In this document: piece by piece, positions 32,041 through 33,055 of the stretch
Layout of the letters: each line of letters begins with the position of its first letter
How positions within the stretch are numbered: the stretch's first letter is position 1
Source of the DNA: Candidatus Rokuibacteriota bacterium
Lineage (GTDB): Bacteria; Methylomirabilota; Methylomirabilia; Rokubacteriales; CSP1-6
Assembly (NCBI GenBank): GCA_003221455.1
Contig: QHRX01000010.1
Span: forward strand, 1-33,055
Direction of reading: 5' to 3'
DNA: 33,055 nt
Notes under the pieces: generated by a model
The model's input: the letters and a program-made list of their open reading frames with translations, nothing else
Databases searched by the model: none
Told to the model about the DNA's origin: nothing
Translations under genes and position numbers: made by a program

Positions 32041-33055
32041 ATGAAAATCAGCGCGTTTCACCTCATGCCCCACCGGGAACTGCCCCCCGATTTCGAGAAG
32101 CGCTACGAATCCGTCTGGGTCACGCCTCCGTGGTGGGAACTGGCCGACGCTCGCCGGGTGGGGCAGTACTACAACTGGACTCTGGACGAGTTGCTGTATG
32201 CGGCTCGGAGCGGGCTCGACGGCGTCTGCACCAACGAGCACCACCAGAACGCGTACGGTTTCATGCCGAGCCCGAATCTCATGGGCAGCGTCCTCGCCAA
32301 GCTCACCACCGGCATGAACGTCGCGATCGTCCAGATGGGCGCCACCCTTCCCACTTCCAACCCACCCATCCGCGTCGCCGAAGAGTACGCTATGCTGGAC
32401 TGCATCAGCGGAGGGCGGCTGGTGGCCGGTCTGCCCCTGGGCAGCCCGATGGATGTCAACCTCTGCTACGGCATCACGCCGATGGAGCACCGGGAGCGCT
32501 ACCGCGAAGCCTTCGCCCTGACCCTCAAGGCCTGGCAGGCCCGGGAGATCTTCCCGTGGAACGGCCGGTACTATCAGTTGGCGAACGTGAACCTGTGGCC
32601 CCGTCCCATCCAACAGCCCCACCCGCCGGTGTGGGTCCCGGGCTCGGGGAGCATCAGCACCTTCGACTTCGCCGTCGAAAACGATGTCTGCTACTGCTTC
32701 CTCAGCTACTCGGGCGCCCGCTCGGCCCGGACGATGATGGACCGATACTGGGAGGTGGTGTCCGCACGGGGGCGAGACGCGAACCCCTACCGCGGAGGCT
32801 TCCTCCAGCTGGTGGCCGTGTCCGACACGGATGCGCGCGCCGAGGCCGAGTACGCGCAGCACGTCGAGTACTTCTATCACAAGTGCCTCCACGTGCCGGC
32901 CCAGTGGTTCTCCCCGCCAGGGAACCAGGACTACCGGAGCCTCGTGGCCACCACGGGCAATCCGGTGCGCCGCGCCGAGAACCCGAAGACCCTCCGGTAC
33001 CGTGACTTCGTGGAGAAGGGCTACGTCATCGCCGGCAGCCCGGCCACCGTCCGCG
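32041..33055 (+). CDS. Luciferase-like (LLM class) flavin-dependent oxidoreductase, 3' end cut by window
   Basis: 338 residues are present and the frame is open at the right edge. The ATG at 32041 opens MKISAFHLMPHRELPPDFE. Family marks are GLDGVCTNEHHQNAYGFMPS (the 'd.v...EHH' motif), LTTGMNVAIVQMGATLPTSN and IRVAEEYAMLDCISGGRLVA (the 'ae..amlD.lS.GR...G' core), then TLKAWQAREIFPWNGRYYQL and VWVPGSGSISTFDFA. These make the TIM barrel that binds FMN or F420 at the monooxygenase/hydride-transfer site. Members act on small organic substrates in catabolism; the truncated enolase-like gene 19 nt upstream suggests a lost catabolic operon. Flavin versus F420 cannot be decided. Confidence 0.9.
   Translation, partial: MKISAFHLMPHRELPPDFEKRYESVWVTPPWWELADARRVGQYYNWTLDELLYAARSGLDGVCTNEHHQNAYGFMPSPNLMGSVLAKLTTGMNVAIVQMGATLPTSNPPIRVAEEYAMLDCISGGRLVAGLPLGSPMDVNLCYGITPMEHRERYREAFALTLKAWQAREIFPWNGRYYQLANVNLWPRPIQQPHPPVWVPGSGSISTFDFAVENDVCYCFLSYSGARSARTMMDRYWEVVSARGRDANPYRGGFLQLVAVSDTDARAEAEYAQHVEYFYHKCLHVPAQWFSPPGNQDYRSLVATTGNPVRRAENPKTLRYRDFVEKGYVIAGSPATVR

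Overview
The window is high-GC DNA from an uncultivated-type bacterium with long, poorly conserved spacers, many decayed genes and many ABC/flavin-enzyme genes. Codon use, the IS110 relic, SBBP-repeat surface proteins and PqqD/HprK-like/radical-SAM peptide genes would fit a soil lineage such as Rokubacteria/Methylomirabilota. That placement is inference; no rRNA or other taxonomic marker is present.

Layout. 1-6.4 kb: envelope and secretion genes. A truncated polysaccharide-export protein (-) is divergent from an HtrA/DegS-type protease (+) with a strong sigma70-like promoter. These are followed by a small secreted repeat protein (-) and a two-gene operon (+) encoding a large DNRLRE/FnIII/PQQ-propeller surface protein and a secreted partner. 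6.4-7.1 kb: a decayed IS110-family transposase start (-). Upstream of it lies a run of strong hairpins resembling the left-end bridge RNA of IS110 elements, including a helix that would hide the transposase ribosome binding site.

7.1-13.1 kb is the most interesting part: a probable RiPP (ribosomally made, modified peptide) locus. The minus-strand operon is S26-type signal peptidase -> HprK-like P-loop protein -> PqqD-like peptide chaperone -> an unlisted 55-residue precursor peptide -> radical SAM/SPASM maturase, with overlaps or gaps of at most 15 nt. Convergent to it on the plus strand are a decayed second copy of the S26 peptidase, a NodB-type deacetylase with an altered metal motif, and a nucleotidyltransferase-like (NTP_transf_5) protein. 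The architecture suggests that PqqD binds a YxxPxIL leader, the radical SAM enzyme modifies the Cys-containing tail, and the S26 peptidase trims at an Ala-Leu-Ala/Cys site.

13.5-19.5 kb (-): a cytidylate-kinase-like/BON fusion with a small partner gene, a frameshifted PQQ-propeller relic paralogous to the 3-5.5 kb gene, and a large seven-repeat SBBP propeller/DUF11 surface protein. The last has its own promoter, palindromes and a possible leader switch. 20-23.3 kb (+): a sugar-type ABC importer (Tat-exported binding protein and two permeases, no ATPase) behind a promoter with an overlapping inverted repeat. 23.4-29 kb: an HGSNAT/DUF5009-like membrane acyltransferase (-), a yeast-Fcy1-like cytosine deaminase, a MetE-like methyltransferase, a DinB protein and a 6PGDH-like dehydrogenase (all +).

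29.2-33 kb is a scarred zone. It holds an ABC-exporter tail fused to a secreted-protein relic, a DinB protein (-), a frameshifted APH-type kinase (-), tRNA-Thr(CGT) with a tyrosine-integrase C-terminal relic abutting its 3' end, an enolase-superfamily C-terminal relic, and a luciferase-like flavin oxidoreductase running off the right edge.
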